Origin: Sporomusa termitida
Lineage (GTDB): Bacteria; Bacillota; Negativicutes; Sporomusales; Sporomusaceae
Length of the DNA: 64,000 nt
NCBI RefSeq assembly: GCF_007641255.1
Contig: NZ_CP036259.1
Span: 2,790,001-2,854,000 of the forward strand
Reading direction: 5' to 3'
Part shown: positions 42,767-51,088 of the stretch, in pieces
Layout: every line of letters begins with the position of its first letter
Numbering within the stretch: position 1 is the first letter of the stretch
Translations under genes and position numbers: made by a program
Notes under the pieces: generated by a model
What the model saw: only the letters and a program-made list of their open reading frames with translations
Told to the model about the DNA's origin: nothing
Database searches by the model: none

Positions 42767-45064
42767 TTATTTGCCGGGATTCAGGTAAAGTCCGCGCCAA
42801 TCTAAGGCTTTGACGCCGTACTCGATGCGGATTTTAAAGGTAATACCGTCCACGTTGAAACCGTTCTGCTGCTCGATATACGGCGTATCCTGCCCGTTCA
42901 GGAAGGCTACCTCAATGGTGTCGGTAACCGCCGGATCGGCAGCCAGATACCAGGCCGAGTTATTGGCCACATCGAGGAGCGGGTCGGTAACCAGGGTCAC
43001 AATGTCCTGCAGCACGTTGACCGCCCCGGCATTCGGCGCTGTGGGATCGGCGGCGGATTGCACCAGTTGCTTGGCGCCGAACATCAAGGCCACCGGCGTT
43101 AAGAGGAATTTGGGACGGATGTTTAAGGGAGTGGCCGTTTTCAAACCGGTCTGCAGCATCATTCCCTGAATAGCGGCTTGCAGTGAATCTTTAGAAGGTG
43201 CCTTTTTCATAGTTGTTGCCACATTGTTGTGAACCGGGTCAAAAATGGGTGTATTGTCGTATCCCATTTTGGGGTTGGCCGTCAGCGTCTGATACACATC
43301 CTGATTGATAGTCATCCGGGCAGCGCCGGCCCAGCGGGCCGGAAAATCCACCAGGGCGTGCATGTCGTCGTTTAAAATATCCTCGCGGGTAATCGAAAAC
43401 AGGTTACCGCGCTTGGAGAGTTGAATCCATTCACCCGCGTCCGTCAAGGTGATGAGTTTGTATTCCGCCCCTTTGCTGACATTATCGAGCAGGGGAACTT
43501 CGGATAATTGCGCCCGCAGCGCCGGTTTGTAATCATTGAGTACGCCATGCTTGGTCCAGGCCGGATAGGTGACCGCCGCCATCTGGTAGGCGTTCTGCAT
43601 GGCCTTATCGGCTACGTTTTGCAGAATGTAGGAAAACGCCGAGGACTGCACCATTTCCCGGACCAGTAAATCACGGTCGAAGGAATTAAAGCGCTTGCCG
43701 CTGGTCCGTTCATAAACAATCCGTCCCAGATCCACCATATTCACACTACGGAGCGCTTCAAACCCCCGCACCGGTTTAGCAAGCTTCAGGCCCGACCGCC
43801 ACGCCAAGGCATCCACTGCCGCTGCCCGGAATTTATCTTCATCATCTGCGACAAACTGAATTTCAGGTGTCTGAACCACAGGCGCGGCTTTGCGTTTGGA
43901 AATGTCCGCCATGATGGCCTTGCGCGCTTTTTCCACGCTTACCCCCTTATCAATAAAAGCATCTTCTTTTAAACCGGTTTGGCTCCGGAACGAACGGAAC
44001 ATGGCGCGGATTTCCATGACCCGCGCCCGTTCCGCCTTGGCGGCTTTCTTGCGCACTATATTCAAAGCGGCGGGGGAGCGGCCGGCGTTGTTTGTTTTCA
44101 TACTTCTTATTACCTCCATTTTCGGTTTGCACGCGTCTTCACACGTTTCTTGTTCGGCGCAATTTAGGCAGCAAGTAAAGCTGCCATCCACCGGGCATTC
44201 CCCTCGGCCACACACACCATCTTCCAAGTAATCGCACTCCGGGTACAGGTCATCCGTATCGTCTGGAGTTTCATCGGCATCCTCTTCATCCAAGTCACTA
44301 TCGTCGTCCAGGTTCTCATCTTCCTCCCGGTCCTCGTCCTCGTCTCGCTCATCTTCACTATCTTCGTCTTCCTCTTCAGCCCGGTCCCCATCTTCGTCCT
44401 GGTACTCGTCTTCATCCCAGTCCTCGTCGGGCCGAGCTAACCCCAGCGCTTTTTTTCGCTTTTTCAGGGCAGCGGCAACTGCCTGTTGAATCAGGTGCTG
44501 AATATCGTCCATACTACGCCCAACCCCCACACTAGAATCTGCTGGTACACTCACTATGCTGATCTCAAACGGCTCCCAGTTACGAGCGATTTCGCAGGGG
44601 CCTTCATACAGGCCGTCCGCCGAAGTCTCGCCCTCCTTCACCGTCTCCCAGTCTGTCACGCGGTAGCCTACGGAAACGCCTTTCAAGGTGCCGTTTAAGA
44701 CTTTTTGATAAATCACATCACTGGCCTTATCCGTATCAAACCGGATCGCCGCCGTGCCCTTCATGGCTTTGCTGTCAATTACCGGGTTTAACACTTTTCC
44801 GATGGGCTGCGCGGGGTCATGATTAAATAAAGCAACGCCGATGTCTCGCAAACGAGTTAAATCAGCGTGGTCTTTGGCATGCCCCAGTATTTCGTTGTAA
44901 TCCTCCCCGTCCCACCAGTAACGCTGTACCGGCTGGGAGCTGGAGAAGGATACCGGCACAATCCGGTTCTTGGTGTCGATACTGGCCGGTTCAATCGCCG
45001 CCGTCTCGCGGTAAAACGTCTTGCCCAGCCTGCTCCGTTTCTTATTCCCTGTCCTGTTCGCCAT
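42767..45064 (-). CDS. Prohead protease fused to major capsid protein
   Basis: 765 aa in one frame. Residues 25-185 are an HK97-type prohead protease, with His82 in FNHDP, Ser131 in KGVSVGYR and the EPFEISIVSVPAD motif. Residues 212-273 are almost wholly Asp/Glu. Residues 277-312 hold eight cysteines (277, 285, 290, 298, 299, 302, 308, 312). From about 330 a scaffold-like helix leads to a gpT/HK97-fold major capsid domain ending EYGVKALDWRGLYLNPGK. Auto-cleavage would presumably release the capsid subunit. GGAGGAAGACA precedes the ATG; it overlaps the portal gene by 23 bp. Confidence 0.88.
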   Translation of the reverse strand: MANRTGNKKRSRLGKTFYRETAAIEPASIDTKNRIVPVSFSSSQPVQRYWWDGEDYNEILGHAKDHADLTRLRDIGVALFNHDPAQPIGKVLNPVIDSKAMKGTAAIRFDTDKASDVIYQKVLNGTLKGVSVGYRVTDWETVKEGETSADGLYEGPCEIARNWEPFEISIVSVPADSSVGVGRSMDDIQHLIQQAVAAALKKRKKALGLARPDEDWDEDEYQDEDGDRAEEEDEDSEDERDEDEDREEDENLDDDSDLDEEDADETPDDTDDLYPECDYLEDGVCGRGECPVDGSFTCCLNCAEQETCEDACKPKMEVIRSMKTNNAGRSPAALNIVRKKAAKAERARVMEIRAMFRSFRSQTGLKEDAFIDKGVSVEKARKAIMADISKRKAAPVVQTPEIQFVADDEDKFRAAAVDALAWRSGLKLAKPVRGFEALRSVNMVDLGRIVYERTSGKRFNSFDRDLLVREMVQSSAFSYILQNVADKAMQNAYQMAAVTYPAWTKHGVLNDYKPALRAQLSEVPLLDNVSKGAEYKLITLTDAGEWIQLSKRGNLFSITREDILNDDMHALVDFPARWAGAARMTINQDVYQTLTANPKMGYDNTPIFDPVHNNVATTMKKAPSKDSLQAAIQGMMLQTGLKTATPLNIRPKFLLTPVALMFGAKQLVQSAADPTAPNAGAVNVLQDIVTLVTDPLLDVANNSAWYLAADPAVTDTIEVAFLNGQDTPYIEQQNGFNVDGITFKIRIEYGVKALDWRGLYLNPGK

Positions 45065-46574
45065 TGTCTTCCTCCTTCTCGGTCTTTTCAGTGACCTTCA
45101 CTACGCCGGTGGCGGCGTCGATGTTAATCCCCTTTTCTTTGAGCAGTATCCGCTCCCGCGCCTGCTGCTCGATAATATCCTTGTAGTCCTTACCCTGTTC
45201 GGCACAGAGCTGTTCCAGCGTCGTCAGCCCCATGGCATACTCTAATTTACTGGCCTGCACATCTTTCAAGGGATCGACCCAATCCCAGCCCGGTGGCAGC
45301 CATTTATGTTTCAGGTACTTTCGCTGGTTCGTAAAGAAGTCCGGGATCTTTAGGCGGCCGCACAGTACCGCCGCTGTAATGACTTCTTTGTAGACATCTC
45401 GGTTAAAATGATTGATCAGCCACTGCTGCACCGGCTGGTACGTCCGGCGATCCTCCAGGGCGCTGTGCCGGGCGGACGAATAGTTCACCTGCGACACGTC
45501 CCGGCTGGTCGCCTCATAGGAAAGGCCCTGGCCGGCCGACGAAATGCGGTAATTCGTTTGAACGAAGTCGCGGGTGTTGCTGTTGATCCCGGACGGGCTG
45601 GCCACGTCCATTTTTTCGCCGGGAAGCAGGTACTCAATGATGCCGGGCTCAAGGTAATTTCGACGGTGCTTTTGGTGATCCTGTGGCATCTGGCCAAGCC
45701 GGCCGGCAACGCCTTGGGGGGTAGTTTCGACATACGCAGCAAAACAGGCGGATATCCGCGCCTTGACCCGCTCGGCTTCCAGGTAATCGCCGATGTCCTG
45801 AATGGCCTCAATGCTGGATGCCAACAGCGACATGCCGCGCACCTGGGTAACTCGCTGTTTGGTAAACAGGTGCAGCACCTGATCAGCCGGAATTCTAAGC
45901 GACTGGAGGTTGTAAGAATAATGGTCCAACGTCGACTGCTGGAACCAGTAGGCCACCGGGCGCAGCATGGCATCCACCTCCACGCCCGAATAAATTCGGT
46001 TGCCGGTTTCGCTGTTTTCAAATAAGGTCGTGTCAAAGACATCCGCCTCGATCAGTTGCAGTCGAAACGGGATGAAGGGGGCGTTCGGGTCATAGATTTT
46101 GACCACGGCGATATCCCCGTCGACGGTAATGCGCCTGAGATTCATCCTTTGCATTTCCGTAAAGGTGAGTTGGCCTGTTACATCACAATTTTCCTGTTCA
46201 CACCATTCGTCCCACACCTCTTCCAGTTGTTGATTTAAGGCGTCATCGCTAGTTTTAGCCTGGACGTTAATGCCAAGGCCGATAACGTTTCGCTCAAACG
46301 GATTGATGATGGATTTGGCAATATCGTTGTTGCGCTCCAAATCACGAGCAATCAAAAGAATCCGCTGGCGATAGGGCTTGTCTACTAACTCGGCACTGCC
46401 CCAGGCCGCATTGGCCCGGTTGGTGAAGCGGCCCAGCATGCCGACGTCGTAGTTCCGGCGCATATCCTGCTGCTTCTGCTTAATTTCCAGAGCCTCACGA
46501 TACGCTTGCCGCTCAAATGCGGCTTTCGGGGAAATCCAGCCTACGAGCCGGTCAATTGATTGTCCTAACCCCAA
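45042..46574 (-). CDS. Portal protein, lambda gpB family
   Basis: 510 aa. RDLERNNDIAKSIINPFERNVIGLGI near residue 80-105 and HLFTKQRVTQVRGMSLLASSIEAIQDI at about 235-265 are hallmark stretches of lambda-type portals. It forms the dodecameric ring at the head vertex through which DNA is packed. Gene order terminase-W-portal-protease/capsid is that of lambda. The C-terminus is lysine/glutamate-rich. Confidence 0.92.
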   Translation of the reverse strand: MGLGQSIDRLVGWISPKAAFERQAYREALEIKQKQQDMRRNYDVGMLGRFTNRANAAWGSAELVDKPYRQRILLIARDLERNNDIAKSIINPFERNVIGLGINVQAKTSDDALNQQLEEVWDEWCEQENCDVTGQLTFTEMQRMNLRRITVDGDIAVVKIYDPNAPFIPFRLQLIEADVFDTTLFENSETGNRIYSGVEVDAMLRPVAYWFQQSTLDHYSYNLQSLRIPADQVLHLFTKQRVTQVRGMSLLASSIEAIQDIGDYLEAERVKARISACFAAYVETTPQGVAGRLGQMPQDHQKHRRNYLEPGIIEYLLPGEKMDVASPSGINSNTRDFVQTNYRISSAGQGLSYEATSRDVSQVNYSSARHSALEDRRTYQPVQQWLINHFNRDVYKEVITAAVLCGRLKIPDFFTNQRKYLKHKWLPPGWDWVDPLKDVQASKLEYAMGLTTLEQLCAEQGKDYKDIIEQQARERILLKEKGINIDAATGVVKVTEKTEKEEDNGEQDRE

Positions 46575-46804
46575 GGAGGAATCCCCCCTTTGCGTAGTGG
46601 CCAGGCTGCATAGGCGCGAGTTGTCCCGCCAGCCGACAGCCCTTCGTAGAAAACCTCTTCCTGCAGACTTTTACGCATAACCCGGAGTTTTTCTAAATCC
46701 GTTTTGCGGTATTTTCGGCCATTAATTTGCATTTCCTCAGCGCCGGTGATCAAGGCCGTGATCGCCGCTTCCACCTGTTTCAAAAGCTCCTGGACAATGC
46801 TCAT
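46565..46804 (-). CDS. gpW-like head-tail joining protein
   Basis: 79 aa with GGGAGGTGAGCAAAC before the ATG. An N-terminal helix, a short beta turn (INGRKYRKTDLEKLRVMRKSL) and a second helix resemble lambda gpW. Position between the terminase large subunit and portal is the same as in lambda. It overlaps the portal gene by 10 bp. Confidence 0.78.
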   Translation of the reverse strand: MSIVQELLKQVEAAITALITGAEEMQINGRKYRKTDLEKLRVMRKSLQEEVFYEGLSAGGTTRAYAAWPLRKGGIPPWG

Positions 46805-46854
46805 TGTTTGCTCACCTCCCTCTAATGAATAAAGGCAACCGCATGGCCGCCCGC

Positions 46855-48693
46855 TTACCGTTTAATCCAATTGCTCGTATTTCCCAGCCACTTGTTGCCG
46901 TTTGCGGGTTGTGCCGGCAAGGGCTGGATCATCACCGGCTTTTTTTGCAAATACCTTGCTCCGCAAATCTCTGCCGCCAGAGCGCAGTTTACTTCCACGT
47001 CGAGAAGATGGTTCTGGGCATGGGTGCTGACCTTGGACCATTCGAAGGTGATGACGCCCGCTTTGCTTTTTTTCTCAATCCGTTGTTCGGACACGATGTG
47101 ATCGGCATACAGCCGGTCAATGTCCTCCGGCACCATCCAGGCACCGGGCATATTGACCTCATGGGCCAGCCGGCCGGCGATAAAATCCTTAAACTGGTTG
47201 GGGTCAAAGATGTACAGGATAAGGCCCAAGGCTATGTCCTTTTCAATCTTCGTCTGCACATACCGCGACCGGAGCGGCCGGGAGGACCCCTTGGTCGGCA
47301 CGCAAATATCCTGATTGTAAGCACAGAAGCGATACACCTCATCGGTGTTGTACCCCGAGTCAATACCAGCTTTGGCAATGTAGGCAACCTCTCCGGTTTC
47401 GTTTGTCGGATAGGGACGTCTAAGTATGGTTTCGATGTCTGCCCAGGTTTCGGTTCTCCCGTAGTCCACCAGCCACGAGGTCAGATCAGGCCCCCACGCC
47501 CTTACCCCCCACCAAAAATGGTTGAGTTGCACATCGACGCCGGCCACAAGAAGTTGGGCGTCTTGGTGGACTCTGCCTTTCGGATAGGCGGCGCGTTTTG
47601 CCAGGATCAGATCGGAGTTGTATCGTTTGGCTTCGGTTTTCCATGGTTCGGCCAACCAGGAATTGACGAAGTTTTGGAGAAGAAAAGGGAATGCTTTGGA
47701 TTTTAGAAACTCGGCGGCGATGTCACCAAAGGTGAGCCAGGGCGAATAGATGCTGGAAAGGTGGAAGGCCACCCGGCGGGAAACGCGCCCCGTGGTGTTG
47801 TCGGATATCCAGCGGCCGCCGCGCAGCATGTCCTGCTTGTGATGATCCCTGATGATTTCCTGGCAATGCTCGCACACGTACCACGCTTTTTCTCTGGCTT
47901 CCGCCGGGTCTTTTACCTCTTTCGGCCAGCGGACGTTGCTCATCTTCAAAATCTGATGTTTACCGCAATGCGGACAAGGCACATAAAAATAGCGCCGTTC
48001 GTCGGCGCTCTCGAAGGCTTGCCAGATGGCCCCCGTCTGAAAGGTCGGGGTGGAAATCAGGACAATGGTTTTGTTGTGGAAGGTCTTGGTTCGCTCCCGC
48101 GCCAGGCTAATCGGGTCGGCTTCCTTGCCGGCATTCGCCGGATATTTGTCCACCTCATCAAGGAGCAGGTATCGGATGGGCCTTGATGACAGCGACGCCG
48201 GCGAGTTGGCCCCGGACAGGGCCAGATACATGCCGTCAAACTGCAGTTCCAGTGTTTTGCTGTCTTTGCCACTATAGCACGCAGCTGTCTCCGGGATTAA
48301 AGTGACCATGGGCTGGATGCGGTTGCTGCTGGCGAACTCGGCCAAATCCAGCGTCGGATAGACCAGCAGCGTCGGGATGTTTAATAACGCTTCTGTACCA
48401 CCGATCTGGGAAGCCTTGCAAAAAATGATTTCTTCCACATCCGGGTTGGTGAAGGCATCCATGATTTCCCGCAGGTACGGCGTGCGGCTGGTCTGCCACT
48501 TGCCCGGCACGGCGGATGTTTTCTCGTCTAATATTCTGTATTTATCCGACCACTCGGTTACGGTTAGGAGGTCAGGCGGTTTCAGTATGGCAATGGCATC
48601 GTTCAGCCACGCCGGCCACTCAAGGGGAGTTCTTTTTCTTTGACCGGCGCGGCGGAGTGTAGACTCCGTCAATGCTGATTTGTTCGAGCCCAT
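46855..48693 (-). CDS. Terminase large subunit, gpA family
   Basis: 612 aa. The packaging ATPase motif is CKASQIGGTE (about 92-101) and Walker B is YLLLDEVDKYP. The C-terminal half (GVDVQLNHFWWGVRAW) holds the RNase H-like nuclease with Asp residues. It is of the GpA type, so packaging probably uses cos ends. It overlaps the small-subunit gene by 74 bp; the start at 48693 has only a weak ribosome site and a later start is possible. Confidence 0.92.
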   Translation of the reverse strand: MGSNKSALTESTLRRAGQRKRTPLEWPAWLNDAIAILKPPDLLTVTEWSDKYRILDEKTSAVPGKWQTSRTPYLREIMDAFTNPDVEEIIFCKASQIGGTEALLNIPTLLVYPTLDLAEFASSNRIQPMVTLIPETAACYSGKDSKTLELQFDGMYLALSGANSPASLSSRPIRYLLLDEVDKYPANAGKEADPISLARERTKTFHNKTIVLISTPTFQTGAIWQAFESADERRYFYVPCPHCGKHQILKMSNVRWPKEVKDPAEAREKAWYVCEHCQEIIRDHHKQDMLRGGRWISDNTTGRVSRRVAFHLSSIYSPWLTFGDIAAEFLKSKAFPFLLQNFVNSWLAEPWKTEAKRYNSDLILAKRAAYPKGRVHQDAQLLVAGVDVQLNHFWWGVRAWGPDLTSWLVDYGRTETWADIETILRRPYPTNETGEVAYIAKAGIDSGYNTDEVYRFCAYNQDICVPTKGSSRPLRSRYVQTKIEKDIALGLILYIFDPNQFKDFIAGRLAHEVNMPGAWMVPEDIDRLYADHIVSEQRIEKKSKAGVITFEWSKVSTHAQNHLLDVEVNCALAAEICGARYLQKKPVMIQPLPAQPANGNKWLGNTSNWIKR

Positions 48694-49165
48694 CGGTTAT
48701 TACCTCATTGACCAGCTTCTCTATCCGCCTCGCGGTTACCGCATCCACATGCGAGGCCACCTCCACCGATACCCGCCGGCCCAGCGTCAGGAGCGAGCGC
48801 TTCAGGACAACGAAAAACCGCTGCAGGGTATCGGTGATTTCTTCCGCACTGACATATTTGCCCTTTAGCTCCCCGAGCTTGATGGCGGCCGAGGCGGCGG
48901 CCAGTTTCTTTAAATCGGTGTCCGCTTTTAGTTTTTGCTCTTTAAGCGCAACGGCGTCCGCCTGCCCCTCGGTTCGGATGCCGCCGCCCACCAGCCCCCG
49001 CCAGCGAAGAATATCTCGGAGGCACCACCAGCCGTGCTCTTCTTTCGGACAGCCGTCCCGGACCCAATAGGTCAGGGTGGATTTGTCAACGCCCAGTAAT
49101 TCGCATACGTCTGAGGTGGAAATGCATTTTTTGCCGCCAATTACGCGGCCCCACTCGTCTGCCAT
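48620..49165 (-). CDS. Terminase small subunit (Nu1-like)
   Basis: 181 aa. The N-terminal winged helix-turn-helix (ISTSDVCELLGVDKSTLTYWVRDGCP) is the Nu1/MerR-like DNA-binding module. A helical dimerisation part follows, with LKEQKLKADTDLKKLAAASAAIKLGEL. It binds the packaging site and delivers DNA to the large subunit. A cos or pac site is expected just upstream, but I cannot place it. Confidence 0.85.
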   Translation of the reverse strand: MADEWGRVIGGKKCISTSDVCELLGVDKSTLTYWVRDGCPKEEHGWWCLRDILRWRGLVGGGIRTEGQADAVALKEQKLKADTDLKKLAAASAAIKLGELKGKYVSAEEITDTLQRFFVVLKRSLLTLGRRVSVEVASHVDAVTARRIEKLVNEVITDGLEQISIDGVYTPPRRSKKKNSP

Positions 49166-49193
49166 TTTGGTCGCTCCCCCCCTTTCCGCCCAT

Positions 49194-49220
49194 AAAAAAA
49201 GAAGCCTTTTATGGCTTCTT
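49194..49220 (-). terminator. Terminator of the 60-aa gene
   Basis: AAGAAGCC (49199-49206) pairs with GGCTTCTT (49213-49220), followed on the minus strand by T7. It isolates the terminase operon from the small accessory gene upstream. Confidence 0.8.
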
Positions 49221-49237
49221 CGCGTACCTTCCTTCTA

Positions 49238-49420
49238 TTATATAATTGCTATCCGGCCCGCTGCGATTTCTTCCTCGATCTCGCTTTCAGTATACATTAC
49301 AATCTCGGTATCCCGAGGGTCTTCGGAGGCCAGTACGCAAGCGTCATGCCATTTGCCAACCACCTTATAGTTCTCTTTCCAGCCTTTCAGTGTAAGAAGG
49401 GTTCCTTTAGCGTATTTCAT
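49238..49420 (-). CDS. Small acidic protein, paralogue A
   Basis: 60 aa from the ATG at 49420 (CAGGAGGTTAAAACG before it). KYAKGTLLTLKGWKENYKVV...ESEIEEEIAAGRIAII. It aligns with the 61-aa protein at 49858-50043 along its whole length (MKYxKGT...V...D...V..TE.EIEEx...G). A small beta-barrel-like, SH3-type fold is possible. It has its own family promoter and terminator. Function unknown. Confidence 0.65.
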   Translation of the reverse strand: MKYAKGTLLTLKGWKENYKVVGKWHDACVLASEDPRDTEIVMYTESEIEEEIAAGRIAII

Positions 49421-49451
49421 CGTTTTAACCTCCTGTTCTTTTCTTGTGTTC

Positions 49452-49480
49452 ATGTTACCTCAAAAAGCACAGTTAATCAA
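49452..49480 (-). promoter_or_regulatory. Prophage family promoter P3
   Basis: Minus strand TTGATT, 17 bp with TGTGCTTTTTGAGG, TAACAT, then GAACA. The transcript would carry the 60-aa gene only. Confidence 0.7.
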
Positions 49481-49558
49481 CTCATTTCTTCTATTTTCAT
49501 CGATTATCTCCTTTTTTCTCGCTATTACTTTTTTTATTTATTAGGAGGTCATCGTCCC

Positions 49559-49804
49559 ATGAAAGCAACAGTCTATAAAGGCACTTTCCTAAGCCACGCC
49601 CTTCCTATCATTGCTTTTGATCGCATCTCTATCGCCGCCTTTGAGGGGATACTTTCCGTAGCCAGTTTTGGCACTGCCGAGAATTTCCGCATTACGGCGT
49701 ATATTGTAGAACCCAGCCAAGCCTACCTTACTGCTGAGGAATGGCGTAATCTCGTTTTGAAAGTGCAAGCCTCCCCCGATAAGCTGGTGGACATTGTATT
49801 CTAG
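49559..49804 (+). CDS. Small plus-strand protein of unknown function
   Basis: 81 aa starting at 49559 after TTAGGAGGTCATCGTCCC, a very good ribosome site. It is one of only two plus-strand genes in the prophage. The sequence is soluble (FDRISIAAFEGILSVASF, then AYLTAEEWRNLVLKVQ) and not recognised. The frame is open far upstream, but the ribosome site sets this start. Confidence 0.6.
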   Translation: MKATVYKGTFLSHALPIIAFDRISIAAFEGILSVASFGTAENFRITAYIVEPSQAYLTAEEWRNLVLKVQASPDKLVDIVF

Positions 49805-49816
49805 TATCCGAACACG

Positions 49817-49843
49817 AAAAAAGGAAGCCGTGTTTGGCTTCCT
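49817..49843 (-). terminator. Terminator of the 61-aa gene
   Basis: AGGAAGCC (49822-49829) pairs with GGCTTCCT (49836-49843), followed on the minus strand by T6. It may also help end the plus-strand 81-aa gene. Confidence 0.75.
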
Positions 49844-49857
49844 GTAGTCTTTATTCG

Positions 49858-50043
49858 CTATTTTTTTATTGTAAGCCAGCCTTCTTCAAGCCCTTCCTCG
49901 ATCTCATCCTCTGTAAACAGAACCTCATCGTTTTCATCATCTTGATATGCCAGTACATAACTGCCGTTTACGATATTGAGCCTGTCGACTACCCTATACA
50001 ATTCACCGTTCGATTCGAAAATGGTTCCTTTGGGGTATTTCAT
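49858..50043 (-). CDS. Small acidic protein, paralogue B
   Basis: 61 aa, paralogue of the 60-aa protein 440 bp away: KYPKGTIFESNGELYRVVDRL...LFTEDEIEEGLEEGWLTIKK. The ATG comes one base after the previous stop (TAAGATG), so it is translated with the 52-aa gene. Function unknown. Confidence 0.65.
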   Translation of the reverse strand: MKYPKGTIFESNGELYRVVDRLNIVNGSYVLAYQDDENDEVLFTEDEIEEGLEEGWLTIKK

Positions 50044-50044
50044 C

Positions 50045-50203
50045 TTACACTCTCCAACTTTTATAAAAATTTTCCTGGAGGCGTTCCATGCGGATTCTTT
50101 GTATCAGGAGAACGTCTTTTTCTGTTACTTGCCTGGACGGCACAAATATATTTAATTTTTGAAGCTCTTTAGAAACCAGCTTGCGGGGGTATCCAAGAAG
50201 CAT
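50045..50203 (-). CDS. 52-aa basic protein
   Basis: ATG at 50203 preceded by GGGAGGAGAGACGGA; 52 aa, basic (LLGYPRKLVSKELQKLNIF and RIRMERLQENFYKSWRV). First gene behind promoter P4 and followed directly by paralogue B. Not recognised. Confidence 0.6.
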   Translation of the reverse strand: MLLGYPRKLVSKELQKLNIFVPSRQVTEKDVLLIQRIRMERLQENFYKSWRV

Positions 50204-50238
50204 GTTCCGTCTCTCCTCCCTGTTCTTTCGTTGTGTTC

Positions 50239-50267
50239 ATGTTAGCTCTGAAAGCGCAGGAAATCAA
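50239..50267 (-). promoter_or_regulatory. Prophage family promoter P4
   Basis: Minus strand TTGATT, 17 bp ending AGAGC, TAACAT, then GAACA. It drives the 52-aa and 61-aa genes. Confidence 0.7.
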
Positions 50268-50299
50268 GCGTTATCTTTCCTTTTTTAGACTTTATCTCA

Positions 50300-50548
50300 C
50301 TATTGCTCCATATTTCTCGCTATACCTGCCTCCATCAGACCTTCCAGCAATCGTCGACTTTTCTCTTCTATTGTCCGGGCGTTAATATCAATGCCGAAAC
50401 CGGCAAATTTGAACACGTTACCAGCCACATAGGCGATATATTCCTCGATGTAAGGCAATGTATCCCGGTGAAAGCACTCATTCCACATTTCAGCGACAAC
50501 CGTTTCCGGCGATCCACTATATACTTTGTTATCTATCATTACTTGCAT
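50300..50548 (-). CDS. 82-aa protein of unknown function
   Basis: ATG at 50548 after AGGTGGTGATAACA; 82 aa, with an acidic, helical C-terminus (RTIEEKSRRLLEGLMEAGIARNMEQ). Directly downstream of the cyclotransferase gene (5 bp gap), so part of the amidoligase operon. Not recognised. Confidence 0.6.
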   Translation of the reverse strand: MQVMIDNKVYSGSPETVVAEMWNECFHRDTLPYIEEYIAYVAGNVFKFAGFGIDINARTIEEKSRRLLEGLMEAGIARNMEQ

Positions 50549-50553
50549 TGTTA

Positions 50554-51030
50554 TCACCACCTAAAATTATAATTCGGCTTGTATCGCTCTTGTTCCGGGA
50601 AAGCCGATTCCTTGATTGCCCGATGGAGAATGCCGATATCAAAACCCGCTTCCTGGTAGCCTTTCCGAATAATGTAGTAATATCGGTTGCCTGGCGTACC
50701 AAGCGGAAACCCCTCGTTCATCACGTACACCATCGCCTTGACCCGCTCGCCCTTAAATGGTACTGTCACGATTTCCTTGCGATAGAGGCGTGGAAAGCCT
50801 TCATAGCGGTCCAGCGCCACCTCGTCGGCTGGCTCAATCCCCCAGAGCAGCACCGGCACTATACCGGCGGCGTCTGGTTCAATGTTCATCACTGCATTGC
50901 CTTCCATACCCCGAAAGCTTGCTCTGTATCCCCTGAGCTTCGCCGGTCCCAATACCTGCGCGGTTGGGCACCGCATCGCCATCTGTTCAATATTCAAATT
51001 GCTTCCGTAAGCCAAATAGATTTTTTTCAA
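50554..51030 (-). CDS. Gamma-glutamylcyclotransferase-like (AIG2 family) protein
   Basis: 158 aa from the TTG at 51030, which sits after GGAGGAATATAG and gives the family N-terminus KKIYLAYGSNLN. The catalytic Glu fits the ALDRYEGFPRLYRKE stretch. The fold removes gamma-glutamyl amine groups as 5-oxoproline. Genes of this family pair with amidoligases in phages and bacteria; one would make and the other break an amide linkage on a peptide or protein. That pairing is seen here, with the amidoligase directly upstream. Confidence 0.85.
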   Translation of the reverse strand: MKKIYLAYGSNLNIEQMAMRCPTAQVLGPAKLRGYRASFRGMEGNAVMNIEPDAAGIVPVLLWGIEPADEVALDRYEGFPRLYRKEIVTVPFKGERVKAMVYVMNEGFPLGTPGNRYYYIIRKGYQEAGFDIGILHRAIKESAFPEQERYKPNYNFRW

Positions 51031-51088
51031 ACTATATTCCTCCACTCTTTTATTGAGGCGGGCGGCAAAGCCGCCCTGCCTTATTTTC

